NCBI GenBank assembly: GCA_964580495.1
Contig: CAZOKE010000002.1
Span: 1 to 53,134, forward strand
Origin: JAIFWV01 sp964580495
GTDB taxonomy: Bacteria; Patescibacteriota; Doudnabacteria; UBA920; O2-02-FULL-48-8
DNA length: 53,134 nt
Direction of reading: 5' to 3'
This document shows, piece by piece, positions 1-9,293 of this stretch. Position numbers and translations under genes: made by a program. Numbering within the stretch: position 1 is the first letter of the stretch; every line of letters begins with the position of its first letter. The notes below the pieces were generated by a model. The model made no database searches. It was not told where the DNA came from and was given only the letters and a program-made list of their open reading frames with translations.

Positions 1-3000
1 TACTGTCCCAATGTTCGGCGAAATAGATACAGAAGTAGCGTTAGAAGTAGACCAGGTCAGGGTTGAAGATGAACCAGAGGTGATGGAAGTTGGGTTAGCA
101 GAAATGGTCGCAGTTGGCAGTGTGGGAGTGGATGAAGAAATTGCCATTTTGGAACCCCAAATCTGGCTTGTGCCGCTGGTGGCATCCAGCCAAATCGCAT
201 TAACATAATTGGCAGTGGCAGCCAAATAAGGCACCTGGGAATCACCAGGATTGTTTGTGACTTGCTGTTCGGGTCCCCAAGTCAAACCTCCATCTGTAGA
301 GCTGCGGGCATAAATATCCCAGTTGCCATTGCGATCATCGCCCCAAGCCATATAAAGATTGTTGCCCTGCGAAATTAGATAGCTATGGCTGGAATTGGAG
401 CTGTTGGGAACCATTTCCAGCGGAGTGGACCAAGTGGTGCCGCCATCTGTGGAGCGAGAGAAGAAAATAACCGTGTAGTTATTTGGTCCCAAAATTTCTT
501 GTTCCCAGGTCAAATCCAGGACTCCCGGTGAAGGAATGGTCACAATTGGACGACCGGCATAAGCGTTATTTGGGACAATGTGGGTATCAGCTCCCCAGCT
601 GTTGCCGCCGTCAGCGGATTTTTTCATGTAAACCTGGTCGCAGCCGACTTGGTTATAACAGTTGGCAGGAAGGATGCTGGCGTCGCGTCCATCCGCCCAG
701 AACACATAGACATTGCTGCCGGAGATGGCCACATCCGGACGATTTGCTCCGGTATTGTTGATTCCTGAAACTAATTTAACTTCCGGCTGCCAAGTATTGC
801 CAGCGTCAGTAGACCGTCTCATGTAAAGATCCCAAGTCGTGCCCGAACGATAATCCGACCAGACCAAGACGACATTCGATCCTGACGCAGCCATGCCGAC
901 CCGGTAGGCTTTAGCCGAGGTGGTGAGTTGAGCTTCTGGACCCCAGGTGTTGCCACCATCTGCTGATTTGCGATAGAAAATATCACCAACATCCCGCTGA
1001 CAGCATGAATCCACAAAAGAGTTCTGATTCTTCATATAAGTCGCATAGAGATTGGAACCATCAGCATAAATCGGACGGTCGAGATGCACATCAGCTCCGG
1101 GAGCTAAATTAAGTGGGGTGCTCCAAGTGCTCCCTTGATCAGTGGACCGCTGATAATATGCATTGCCCAATCCATACAAAAGGTGCAGCACACCATTGGA
1201 ACTATCAAAACCATACATGCTGTCTCCATTGGCATCATTGGTAAGTTGTTGAGGAGTGGACCAAGCATTGCTGGTTGTGCCGCCTACCGTAAACGTCTTG
1301 GGTGAACCAGTAAGTAGAGTTGATTTGGTGGAATCATTAAGATCTATACCATAAGCATAATAGCTGTGGGCTGTGCCATCCCGCAGGTTGCTTGGAATTG
1401 CGAACTGGAAGCCGTGGTTGCCGGTAATGTTGTAAGCGGTATTAACATCAGGCCGTAGGACACTGGTTAAGACTGTGCCAATGAGAGTCCCGGTTCCTAC
1501 TGGACCGCCGGTGAAGATCTGGACCGAGTTGGATTGGCTGGATAGGTCTGGATCAAAGGACCAGCCATAGAGAGTCACGCCATCACTCATTAATCCGTCA
1601 AAGTTGCCCAAAGGAAGGTTATTGGTTGCTGAAGACACTGTGACCGTAGCAGTGGCTGTGGTCGATCCGGCAGAGTTGGTGGCAGTGATGGTGTAGGTGG
1701 TCGTGGCTGTGGGAGAGACTGTGGTAGACCCTGAGGCGGCAACAGTGCCAACGGTCGGGCTTATCGATACCGAAGTAGCATTAGAAGTAGACCAAGTCAG
1801 GGTTGAAGATTGTCCAGATGAAATAGAAGTTGGAGATGCGGAGATGGTTGCGGTTGGTTTTGAAACCGTACCAACGGTGACCGTAGCCGTGGCTGTGGTT
1901 GATCCGGCAGAATTGGTAGCAGTGATAGTGTAGGTGGTGGTGGCTGTGGGAGAAACAGACAGGGAACCGGATGAGGCTACTGTCCCAATGTTCGGCGAAA
2001 TAGATACAGAAGTAGCGTTAGAAGTAGACCAGCTAAGAGTAGCAGAACCGCCTGATGTAATAGAACTAGGAGAAGCGGAAATGGAAGCAGTGGGCAGACC
2101 GGAGCTGTTGGAATTAATGGCAAAAACATAAATGGCATTAGAGCTCGAATTCGTAGAGTTGGGGCTCATAGCTCCCTGGATTGATATCATAAATTGCTTG
2201 GCAGACGGATCAACCATGGTGCTGACCGGAGTATTGCCAGCGCCAACTCCGCTTCCGCAAGCTGGACAACCGAAAGCCTGGATCATGGAGTTCAAATCCA
2301 TTTCCTGACTTGGGGTGACGTTATAGCTAGCCCTGGTGCCTGCTATGACCTGGGCGTACTGGGCCGGATCATAAATCTGCAGTCTATAAGTCGATCGAGA
2401 ACATCCTGGGCTGCCATGGGCATAGATACAGCCGAAGTACACCGGACCGCCTGGTATTGGCTTGTGGCTGTTGTTACTGAAATCTGGGCTCCAAACATGG
2501 AATTTGACAAAACCCGTGGAGTTATTAACCGAATCAATTACTGCAATGGATTTATCATCGTTGTTGGGAGCGGAACAACCCGCGTCAACTCCAGCGGTGC
2601 AACTCTGATACCAGATCGTGTCACCTGGATTCATATGCAAACCATCATTGGTGCTGGTTGAACCGATGTACATCGTGCCATTGAGACTGGCGTCGATTGT
2701 CGGAGCCGGACTTGCCAGAATCTTGGTGTTGGCCCAACCTTCAGAGGTGAGCATTGAAGTTAAAATGCCATTTTTCGCACCATCGTCATACCAGTTAGAT
2801 GTAAAGTATGTACCAAACCCTACAAACCCTTGACCATTGTAGGGCTCCCAGTCAGTACCATAGATATCTTTGGAGTAATTGGTCATGTTTAAACGGCCGG
2901 GATAAGGAGCGCTTGGAACACCGACCGGGGTACAACCCAAGCCCAAGCCGGCGCAAGATGGCCCAGTATCATTGTAAGGATAGTTGGCCATGATCGTGCC

Positions 3001-3804
3001 GTTTACCGGGTTATCCGTATTGGCAGCGCAAGAATTGGAAGTCGGATTGACTGCCACCATGCTCGGACCATAGGACATTTCTCCGGAGACCGAAGCGATG
3101 TTGCCGCCAAAACCTAATCCTATGTGCTGACCGGCTGGAAGGTTGGAGGCAAACGAAGATGGGATGTTGACCATGCCGCTGCCGGTTACAGATTGGCCCA
3201 AACCGTTGACACCCCAGCAGCCAGTAGTGCTTAAAGTGTGATTGGAATAATTTAAACTAGCTTCCGCAAAGGAGTTATGGCTTAAACCCACAGTCGCGTA
3301 CGTATTGGCCCAGTTCAGCATCAAATTATTGGTCGTGGTGTCATAGCCCAATCCAAAAGCAAAAACATCAGCATTGCCCGGGACTACAGAATAACCCTTT
3401 TCAACACTGACACCCGCATTGACTTTTATCTGGCCCCAATCCCCGCCCCAGCTTTCAAAGCTGGCCCGAGGCATGGAGGTTTGCGGAGAGCTGCAAGGCG
3501 CTAAGGTTGAAGGTTCCGGAAACTCCCAGGCATGATCATTGCCATCAAGCATAAAATAATGCCGTTTACCATCGCTTTCATATTTAAATGTAGTAGCGCC
3601 ATTGGTGTTGTCGGATCCCCAACCTACTCCGGGAGTTAAAAAAGCTCCAACACAGGTGATGTCGGAGGGGCTAATTAGACTGGTCGCCGCTTGTGCAACC
3701 GCAGGTTGCACAGTCAAAAAACTCACTGGCAAGAACGGGAAACCTAGTGAAACTATATATAAAACCACCGCAATCTTACGAAAAGATTGTCTGAACATGG
3801 ACAT
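1..3804 (-). CDS. Large secreted Ig-like/BNR-repeat protein, 5' part (runs off window)
   Basis: An open frame on the minus strand begins at ATG 3804 (or ATG 3798) and stays open for 1268 codons to the window edge, so the C-terminus is missing. Residues 1-40 look like a signal peptide (Arg/Lys start, hydrophobic core, AVAQA cleavage-like end). Residues about 40-560 are a Gly/Asn/Ser-rich region I do not recognise. Two tandem Ig-like repeats follow (about 569-725, core STSNATSVSISP), then a beta-rich linker domain to about 850. Next come six Asp-box repeats of the form S-x-D-x-G-x-T-W (about 850-1220), as in sialidase-type beta-propellers. A third Ig-like repeat starts at about 1220 and is cut. 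The protein probably sits on or outside the cell surface as an adhesin or glycan-binding protein. No sialidase catalytic residues can be assigned, so enzymatic activity is not claimed. Confidence 0.85.
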   Translation of the reverse strand, partial: MSMFRQSFRKIAVVLYIVSLGFPFLPVSFLTVQPAVAQAATSLISPSDITCVGAFLTPGVGWGSDNTNGATTFKYESDGKRHYFMLDGNDHAWEFPEPSTLAPCSSPQTSMPRASFESWGGDWGQIKVNAGVSVEKGYSVVPGNADVFAFGLGYDTTTNNLMLNWANTYATVGLSHNSFAEASLNYSNHTLSTTGCWGVNGLGQSVTGSGMVNIPSSFASNLPAGQHIGLGFGGNIASVSGEMSYGPSMVAVNPTSNSCAANTDNPVNGTIMANYPYNDTGPSCAGLGLGCTPVGVPSAPYPGRLNMTNYSKDIYGTDWEPYNGQGFVGFGTYFTSNWYDDGAKNGILTSMLTSEGWANTKILASPAPTIDASLNGTMYIGSTSTNDGLHMNPGDTIWYQSCTAGVDAGCSAPNNDDKSIAVIDSVNNSTGFVKFHVWSPDFSNNSHKPIPGGPVYFGCIYAHGSPGCSRSTYRLQIYDPAQYAQVIAGTRASYNVTPSQEMDLNSMIQAFGCPACGSGVGAGNTPVSTMVDPSAKQFMISIQGAMSPNSTNSSSNAIYVFAINSNSSGLPTASISASPSSITSGGSATLSWSTSNATSVSISPNIGTVASSGSLSVSPTATTTYTITATNSAGSTTATATVTVGTVSKPTATISASPTSISSGQSSTLTWSTSNATSVSISPTVGTVAASGSTTVSPTATTTYTITATNSAGSTTATATVTVSSATNNLPLGNFDGLMSDGVTLYGWSFDPDLSSQSNSVQIFTGGPVGTGTLIGTVLTSVLRPDVNTAYNITGNHGFQFAIPSNLRDGTAHSYYAYGIDLNDSTKSTLLTGSPKTFTVGGTTSNAWSTPQQLTNDANGDSMYGFDSSNGVLHLLYGLGNAYYQRSTDQGSTWSTPLNLAPGADVHLDRPIYADGSNLYATYMKNQNSFVDSCCQRDVGDIFYRKSADGGNTWGPEAQLTTSAKAYRVGMAASGSNVVLVWSDYRSGTTWDLYMRRSTDAGNTWQPEVKLVSGINNTGANRPDVAISGSNVYVFWADGRDASILPANCYNQVGCDQVYMKKSADGGNSWGADTHIVPNNAYAGRPIVTIPSPGVLDLTWEQEILGPNNYTVIFFSRSTDGGTTWSTPLEMVPNSSNSSHSYLISQGNNLYMAWGDDRNGNWDIYARSSTDGGLTWGPEQQVTNNPGDSQVPYLAATANYVNAIWLDATSGTSQIWGSKMAISSSTPTLPTATISANPTSITSGSSSTLTWSTSNATSVSISPNIGTV

Positions 3805-3869
3805 ATTTTTAATTTAATTTTATTTTTGTTTCTAGCTTCTCTATTAACTTATCTATATTATAGCATAAT

Positions 3870-4928
3870 TTAAAAAATCTGTCTAGAGAGGTCAATGGTT
3901 TTTATGTTATTCGTAAACGTAGGCAAGTGGTGTTCTTCGGTTGTGGTGATAAATATTTGGTGCCCTTTCAAACCTTCAATCAATTTAGAACGGCGCATTT
4001 CATCTAACTCTGAAAACACATCATCTAAAAGAACCACGACCCCTAGCTTTTGCTTTGACAGATACTTGGCTTGAAGTAATTTTAGAGCCAAAATTTGAGA
4101 GCGCAATTCACCCCGCGAAGAATTATCCGTGTTGAGCTGTCCGTCCTTTGTCAAAATAAAATCATCTCTGTGAGGACCATATAAATTTAAGCCTGATTTG
4201 ATTTCCGCTGATTCATAAATTTTTAATTTCTCTAAAAAAGCAACTTCACTTTCTGCATCAATCGATTTATACTCGAGTCCAATTTTAGAATCAAACCCTG
4301 TTAGGCCCAGGTATAACTCGGTAACTTCTCGCTTCAGGAAATCAACAAACTTTTGGCGTTGCAAAAAAATATCAAGACTCACCTGCGCCAGTTCTTGGTT
4401 CCAAACTTCCAAATCAGATAAACCTGCTTGTTTTTCCAAAATCATTTGGAACAAAGCGGCTCTATGTTTCAAAACATGCTCCAAGCTTTGTAAATCAAGC
4501 GAGTAGATTTTGCTTGTTTGTGATAAAGTTTGGTCCAGGAATTTTCGCCGCAGGCTTGGACCAAGCTCAAACAAGTTTAGGTCTTGCGGGATAAACAAAA
4601 CATTGGCAAAACTTTTGAAGTTATAACGCGGGGTTTTTTGCCCGTCAATTTTGTACTGACGCGTAAATTTTGGGTTGAGTTGTACCAGGGCTTCCAGGTC
4701 GCTGCCGCCGAATTTGCCCGCAATTTTAAAATAATCTTCTTGCGCTTTGACAAGAAGATTATCGGAGGTGCGGAAAGATTTAAGCCGAGACAGATAGTAA
4801 ACACTTTCTAAAAGGTTGGTTTTGCCGGAAGCGTTCGGGCCTGTGATTAAAACTATCTCGGCATTGGTTTCTGTTTCAAATTTTCCGTAGTTGCGAAAAT
4901 TAACCAATGAAATTTTGTCCAAAAGCAT
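3870..4928 (-). CDS. recF: DNA replication and repair protein RecF
   Basis: A 352-residue SMC-like ABC ATPase that loads RecA at gapped DNA together with RecO and RecR. The Walker A motif GPNASGKT is at residues 30-37. The signature region and Walker B (VVVLLDDVFSELD) lie in the C-terminal third, as expected. Length is normal for RecF. Its ATG directly follows the TAA of dnaN with no gap, so the two are translationally coupled in the dnaA-dnaN-recF order typical of origins. The TAG/TAA-rich AT stretch 3805-3869 separates it from the surface-protein gene. Confidence 0.96.
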   Translation of the reverse strand: MLLDKISLVNFRNYGKFETETNAEIVLITGPNASGKTNLLESVYYLSRLKSFRTSDNLLVKAQEDYFKIAGKFGGSDLEALVQLNPKFTRQYKIDGQKTPRYNFKSFANVLFIPQDLNLFELGPSLRRKFLDQTLSQTSKIYSLDLQSLEHVLKHRAALFQMILEKQAGLSDLEVWNQELAQVSLDIFLQRQKFVDFLKREVTELYLGLTGFDSKIGLEYKSIDAESEVAFLEKLKIYESAEIKSGLNLYGPHRDDFILTKDGQLNTDNSSRGELRSQILALKLLQAKYLSKQKLGVVVLLDDVFSELDEMRRSKLIEGLKGHQIFITTTEEHHLPTFTNNIKTIDLSRQIF

Positions 4929-6029
4929 TTAGATTTTGATGGGCATGACAATATAAATGTAGTTGTCGCGTTTTTCAGGCACGACCATGGTTGCCGTGGC
5001 GTCATTAATCATCTTCATTACAACATTATTTTCGGTCAGGTTGTTCAAACAGTCTAAGAGATAGCGGTAATTAAACACAGCTTGGTTGGCGATGCCGGAA
5101 ATTTTTGCCGGGACTACGGTTTCGTTTTCACCGGCTCCGGCCGATGAAGCGCTGACTTTAATTCCGCCCAAACTCTCGGAAATTTCCAACTGGACATTGT
5201 TGGTATCCGGCGCAAATAAAGCGGTCGCTTTCAAGGCGTGGATGAGTTCGTCTTTATTGATTGTGGCTAAGGTTTTAAAATCTTTTGGAATAATCTGGAG
5301 ATAATCGGGATATTGGCCGTCAATTAACCTTGAGATGATTTCAGTTTCATCAAATTTAAACAAAACTTGGCTTTCCGAGAAAAATATTTCCACCAAGCCC
5401 TTGCTGGTTCCCAAAATTTTGTTTAACTCTGAAATAGTCCTGGCGGGAATTATTACTTCTTTTGTTCCCTGTGCCGGCTCTGTCAGGGTTGCTGTTCGCT
5501 CTGCCAACCGATAGCGGTCTGTGGCGGCAATCACCAATTTGTCTGATTCAAAAGCCATGTGAATACCTGAAATTTCCGGCTGGGTTTCATTCACCGCAGC
5601 AGCCCAGGTTGTCTCGGATAAAGCATTTTTCAGCTCGGCTGAGTCAATTTTTGCAAATGGTTCATCCGCGACCTGGGGAATCAACGGAAAGTCCTCGGAC
5701 GACAAACCTCTGATATTAGTGTGATAGTTTTCAGACTCAACATTTAAAGTTGTGTCTTTGGCTGTTAAAACAACTTTATCAGTTGGAAGGTTGTTAATAT
5801 ATTCATTAATTAACCTGGCCGGCACTGTTAACGACCCTTCTTCTTCGATTTTTCCACCAACCCACGTATTTACCCCGATTTCCAAATTTGTAGAAGAAAG
5901 TTTGATCCGTCCCTGATCGGTTTTAACTAAAATATTATTTAAAACTTGCAATGGATTTCCAACACCTACAACCCGGCTCACTACAAACAACCCTTTCTTT
6001 AAGTTATCTTTAGTACATACTAATTTCAT
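4929..6029 (-). CDS. dnaN: DNA polymerase III beta subunit (sliding clamp)
   Basis: A 366-residue protein with the three-domain clamp layout. It dimerises into the ring that tethers the replicative polymerase to DNA. Recognisable parts are the N-terminal region with VGVGNPLQVLNNILV, the middle segment ISGIHMAFESDKLVIAATD-RYRLAE, and the C-terminal YIYIVMPIKI ending, close to the canonical MPMRL that forms the clamp pocket. It lies between dnaA and recF on the same strand. The start is the first ATG after the AT-rich origin spacer. Confidence 0.97.
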   Translation of the reverse strand: MKLVCTKDNLKKGLFVVSRVVGVGNPLQVLNNILVKTDQGRIKLSSTNLEIGVNTWVGGKIEEEGSLTVPARLINEYINNLPTDKVVLTAKDTTLNVESENYHTNIRGLSSEDFPLIPQVADEPFAKIDSAELKNALSETTWAAAVNETQPEISGIHMAFESDKLVIAATDRYRLAERTATLTEPAQGTKEVIIPARTISELNKILGTSKGLVEIFFSESQVLFKFDETEIISRLIDGQYPDYLQIIPKDFKTLATINKDELIHALKATALFAPDTNNVQLEISESLGGIKVSASSAGAGENETVVPAKISGIANQAVFNYRYLLDCLNNLTENNVVMKMINDATATMVVPEKRDNYIYIVMPIKI

Positions 6030-6252
6030 AAGCTTTTATAAAAACAATAATAATGATAATTGAAGTGAATTTGTGTAAAAGTTTTTTATTTGTTTGTGGT
6101 TAGCCAAGAATTGATTAGATATTTATCTAAACTTTTGTATGTAAGTTGTGAATAAAAATCGGATAAAAATTAATTTCTAAAAATATTTATTTTTTTTACA
6201 CAAGCAATTTATATTTGAGTGACAACTTCCCAACAACTTACAAACAAATTTT
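6030..6252. other. Candidate replication origin (oriC): DnaA boxes and AT-rich DNA between dnaN and dnaA
   Basis: This 223-bp spacer is very AT-rich and contains three matches to TTWTNCACA. On the minus strand these are TTTTACACA at 6072-6080 and TTATTCACA at 6147-6155. On the plus strand there is TTTTACACA at 6194-6202. A/T-only runs between the boxes (6155-6198) could serve as the unwinding element. The dnaA/dnaN/recF context is the classical origin neighbourhood. The rpmH-dnaA spacer also has two one-mismatch boxes (TTATCAACA at 7653-7661; ATATCCACA on minus at 7720-7728), so the origin could be bipartite. No replication data are available from sequence alone. Confidence 0.65.
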
Positions 6253-7590
6253 TTAAGTTAAATAAAGTCGATCTTTAATTAACTCAATTTCCTGTTTTAC
6301 ATTATTTCGTTCTTTTATAACCCGTTCAATCTTATCTATAGCGTGAATTACGGTGGTGTGGTCGCGACCGCCGAAAAATTCACCAATCGACGGCAATGAG
6401 GTTTCAAGCTCTTTTCTGATGATAAACATGGCAATTTGGCGGGGATTTACATATTCTTTCTTGCGCGACTGTTTGAGGAGGTCTTCCGGTGAAACATTGT
6501 AGAAATCCGCAACCACTTCAATTATTTTTTTGGCGGAAACCCCGCGTTTTCTGGGCGGAGTTATGACATTAACCAGAATACTTTTGACTTGTTCGATTGA
6601 GGGCCGGGTGTTGTTGAGCTGGCAATATACCATCAGCCGGTTTAAAGCGCCTTCCAATTCCCGGATATTGCTTTGGATGGTTTCAGCAATATATGTGAGG
6701 ATTTCAGGCTCTATGTTGTAATTTTTTTCCCGAGCTTTGGTGCGTAAAATTGCCAGGCGGGTTTCCAGATCCGGAGCTTGAATGTCGGCAACCATCCCCC
6801 ATTCAAACCTGGAGACCAAACGCTCTTCGATAGCAGGGATCTCTTTGGGCAAACGGTCGGAAGTCATCACCACTTGCTTGTTGTTTTGGTGCAAGGCGTT
6901 GAAAGTATGGAAAAACTCCTCCTGGGTTCCTTCTCGGCCTGCCAAAAATTGGATGTCGTCCACCAGAAGCACATCGACATTTCGATAAAGAGATTTGAAT
7001 TGGTCGGTTCGGCCTTGTTGCAGGGCAGAAACAAATTCGTTGGTGAATTTTTCGGAAGTGGTATATAAAATTTTGGCGTTAGGGTCTTTTTTCAGGACTT
7101 CCGCCCCAACAGCTTGCATCAAATGGGTCTTGCCCAACCCCACTCCGCCATAAATAAACAAAGGATTATAAACCGATCCAGACTTTTTGGCCACGGCCAA
7201 GGCAGCGGCGTGAGCCAGCTGGTTGTTTGATCCGACGATAAAGGTGCTAAAGGTGTATTTGGGGTTAAGAGTCTGGTTTTCAGCCGGCCTTGGAGCTGTT
7301 GCTGTGCGGGCCATTTCTTTGTTGATCTGCGGCTGGATAAAATTTGGTGAAACTATTTGGTATTTAACTTCCTTGGTTTCCGGTGAGACCTGCTTTAAAG
7401 CCTTCATTATCTCCTGGTGATATTTGTTTTGCAGCCATTCTTTGGTAAAAGCATTTGGCACCCCGACAACTATCCCCACATCACTTTTTTCAATAATCGA
7501 AGTGTTTTTAAACCAAGTCGTAAAGTTGGCTTTGCTCAAGGTCAGTTCCAGATTTCCGAGTATTGCTTGCCATAATTGTTGGTTAGTCAT
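6253..7590 (-). CDS. dnaA: Chromosomal replication initiator protein DnaA
   Basis: A 445-residue AAA+ initiator that binds DnaA boxes and melts oriC. Domain I is at the N-terminus (QQLWQAILGNLEL...FTTWFKNT). Walker A GGVGLGKT is at residues 148-155, Walker B VDVLLVDDIQFL near 205-216, and the domain IV DnaA signature FGGRDHTTVIHAIDKI lies near the C-terminus. The linker domain II is short. Length is normal. It is divergent from rpmH and followed by the oriC spacer and dnaN. A DnaA-box-like site lies inside its predicted promoter, consistent with autoregulation. Confidence 0.98.
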   Translation of the reverse strand: MTNQQLWQAILGNLELTLSKANFTTWFKNTSIIEKSDVGIVVGVPNAFTKEWLQNKYHQEIMKALKQVSPETKEVKYQIVSPNFIQPQINKEMARTATAPRPAENQTLNPKYTFSTFIVGSNNQLAHAAALAVAKKSGSVYNPLFIYGGVGLGKTHLMQAVGAEVLKKDPNAKILYTTSEKFTNEFVSALQQGRTDQFKSLYRNVDVLLVDDIQFLAGREGTQEEFFHTFNALHQNNKQVVMTSDRLPKEIPAIEERLVSRFEWGMVADIQAPDLETRLAILRTKAREKNYNIEPEILTYIAETIQSNIRELEGALNRLMVYCQLNNTRPSIEQVKSILVNVITPPRKRGVSAKKIIEVVADFYNVSPEDLLKQSRKKEYVNPRQIAMFIIRKELETSLPSIGEFFGGRDHTTVIHAIDKIERVIKERNNVKQEIELIKDRLYLT

Positions 7591-7637
7591 GAGTTTATTT
7601 CAAAATTCAAAAAGCCTTTAAAAATCAGAGCTTTTGT

Positions 7638-7666
7638 ATTCTAACAGATAAGTTATCAACATGTAA
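7638..7666 (-). promoter_or_regulatory. Predicted dnaA promoter with embedded DnaA-box-like site
   Basis: On the minus strand TTACAT (7666-7661), a 17-bp spacer and TAGAAT (7643-7638) form a plausible sigma-70-type promoter about 50 bp before the dnaA start. The spacer contains TTATCAACA (7653-7661, read on plus), one mismatch from the DnaA consensus. That would let DnaA repress its own gene. Confidence 0.45.
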
Positions 7667-7761
7667 ATTGTCATTTAATTGCTAACGTAAGCCAAATTTT
7701 GTGCTGGATGTTATTATCCTGTGGATATCTAGTGTAAACTATGTTAACGCTATGCTTTGAG

Positions 7762-7790
7762 GTGACAAAAATGCAATTTTAAGGTATACT
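7762..7790 (+). promoter_or_regulatory. Predicted rpmH-rnpA-yidD-yidC-khpB promoter
   Basis: GTGACA (7762-7767), a 17-bp spacer and TATACT (7785-7790) lie 34 bp before the rpmH ATG. All five downstream genes are on the same strand, with overlaps or gaps of under 10 bp, and end at one terminator (9784-9810), so this is the likely operon promoter. Confidence 0.6.
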
Positions 7791-7823
7791 TAGCAAGCAA
7801 TATTGATTAATTTTCGTAAGAAT

Positions 7824-7958
7824 ATGCAACCTACATATCACCCAAAGAAGCTCCACCGCAAACGCGTTCATGGCTTTTTGCGCCGAATGCGAACCCGCAA
7901 CGGCCGCAAGGTTCTGGCCAGCCGGCGAGCTAAGGGCCGCAAACGTTTAACGGTTTAG
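7824..7958 (+). CDS. rpmH: 50S ribosomal protein L34
   Basis: A 44-residue, Arg/Lys-rich protein. It begins MQPTYHPKKLHRKRVHGFL and continues with R-M-R-T-R-N-G-R-K-V-L-A-S-R-R-A-K-G-R-K-R-L, the near-invariant L34 pattern. It is part of the large ribosomal subunit. It sits divergent from dnaA and one base before rnpA, the usual bacterial arrangement. Confidence 0.97.
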   Translation: MQPTYHPKKLHRKRVHGFLRRMRTRNGRKVLASRRAKGRKRLTV

Positions 7959-7959
7959 A

Positions 7960-8292
7960 ATGAGCCCAATCCTACTTAAATCCGAGGAAGATTTTTCTCA
8001 CAAACGGTTCACAAGATCGGCAGCGTCCCAGGCTTTGCGCCTCCGCTCCGCTTTGAGAAACCAAACACAGCCACGTTTTGGCTTTATTATTCCCAAAAAG
8101 GTCTTGCCAAAAGTCACTGACCGCAACAAGATCAAACGCCGCCTGAAAACTTTGGTCCAAACACACCAAAATCAAATCAAACCGGCTGATATTCTAATCT
8201 TTCCTTATGCTTCCAGTTTGAAAAAAACCTATAAGGATTTGGAATCTGAACTCATCCAAAATCTCAAGCGCTTAAATTTATGGAAATCTTAA
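7960..8292 (+). CDS. rnpA: Ribonuclease P protein component
   Basis: A 110-residue basic protein, the protein cofactor of RNase P, which matures tRNA 5' ends. The family signature appears as RNKIKRRLKTL near residues 55-65, preceded by FGFIIPKKVLPK. It starts one base after the rpmH stop and its end overlaps yidD by 13 bases, so translation is coupled. The RNA subunit (rnpB) was not found in the window. Confidence 0.93.
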   Translation: MSPILLKSEEDFSHKRFTRSAASQALRLRSALRNQTQPRFGFIIPKKVLPKVTDRNKIKRRLKTLVQTHQNQIKPADILIFPYASSLKKTYKDLESELIQNLKRLNLWKS

Positions 8293-8537
8293 ACTTTATA
8301 AACTTAGGATTGGCTTGGCCGCTTGTAGGTCTGCTCTGGGTCTACCAGCACACTCTTTCTCCAGACCACGGACCATTGAAATTTTTTAATCCTTATGGGT
8401 ACTGCAAGTTCTATCCTACTTGTTCCGAATATGCCAAGCAGGTTTTGGTTAAACAAGGAATTATAGGTTTGCCAAAGGTTTTCCGCCGGGTGGCCAGCTG
8501 CACACCGGCCAGTTTGGGTGGGATTGATTTACCTTAA
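8280..8537 (+). CDS. yidD: Membrane protein insertion efficiency factor YidD
   Basis: An 85-residue protein with an N-terminal hydrophobic/amphipathic segment and the YidD core YGYCKFYPTCSEYA, followed by KVFRRVASCTP. The three cysteines and the Tyr/Pro spacing match the family. It assists YidC-dependent insertion of inner-membrane proteins. It overlaps the end of rnpA and precedes yidC by 8 bases, in conserved rpmH-rnpA-yidD-yidC order. Confidence 0.93.
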   Translation: MEILNFINLGLAWPLVGLLWVYQHTLSPDHGPLKFFNPYGYCKFYPTCSEYAKQVLVKQGIIGLPKVFRRVASCTPASLGGIDLP

Positions 8538-8545
8538 GCAATTTC

Positions 8546-9292
8546 ATGAACGCACTTACCTCAATTTTTAGCCCTATCGTAAGAATTCTCAAGCCGATAA
8601 TTTATTTGCCATTATTAAACCTAATGGTATTTGGTTATCACTACATTCCGGACATAGGAATAGTCATAATTCTTTTAACGATCCTCTCTCGATTGGTATT
8701 GCTTCCATCTTTCCATCGCTCTATCAAAAATCAAAAGTTGATGCAAGAAATGCAGCCTAAAATGGATGCGATCAAAGCCAAATACAAGGACGACAAAGAA
8801 GGCGAGATGAAAGCATTGATGGAGCTGTACAAGGAACACGAATTTAATCCTTTGAGTCCATGTTTGCCACTGCTGCTGCAACTCCCTATTTTAGTGGCTT
8901 TATACCAGGTTTTTATCCGGGGATTGAATGGCCAAAACTTAGTGGGGTTGTATAGTTTTGTGCCCAATCCCGGCCATATCAACCCAATGTTTTTGCACTT
9001 TTTGGACCTGTCCAAACCCAGCTGGATGATTTCTTTGGCAGCTGCGGTTTTCCAATACATCCAAAGCCGCATGCTGCAGCCAAAAGTTAAAAGTGCGGAC
9101 CCAACCGCCAGAATGCTGCAGCTTCAGACCCTTTATTTTTTCCCGGTATTGTATTTCTTCTTGGGCTTAAAGGTTCCGGCAGGGTTAACCCTCTATTGGG
9201 CAGTTGGTATACTGTTTATGATCGCTCAACAGTATTACATTATTCGCAAGGATGCTACGGAAGCGGAACTTAAACTAGAAGGAAAGAAATAA
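8546..9292 (+). CDS. yidC: Membrane protein insertase YidC/Oxa1 family
   Basis: A 248-residue polytopic protein with about five hydrophobic segments. It is of the short Oxa1/SpoIIIJ type and lacks the large periplasmic domain of proteobacterial YidC. The conserved cytoplasmic loop MQEMQPKMDAIKAKYKDDKE follows the first core helix and carries the positive charges expected there. Its role is inserting and folding membrane proteins, alone or with SecYEG. It ends one base before khpB. Confidence 0.95.
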   Translation: MNALTSIFSPIVRILKPIIYLPLLNLMVFGYHYIPDIGIVIILLTILSRLVLLPSFHRSIKNQKLMQEMQPKMDAIKAKYKDDKEGEMKALMELYKEHEFNPLSPCLPLLLQLPILVALYQVFIRGLNGQNLVGLYSFVPNPGHINPMFLHFLDLSKPSWMISLAAAVFQYIQSRMLQPKVKSADPTARMLQLQTLYFFPVLYFFLGLKVPAGLTLYWAVGILFMIAQQYYIIRKDATEAELKLEGKK

Positions 9293-9293
9293 T

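Noticed and set aside
11..2833. Many plus-strand ORFs over 1-3000
   Set aside because: They are shadows of the long minus-strand frame, which has a signal peptide and clear repeats throughout.
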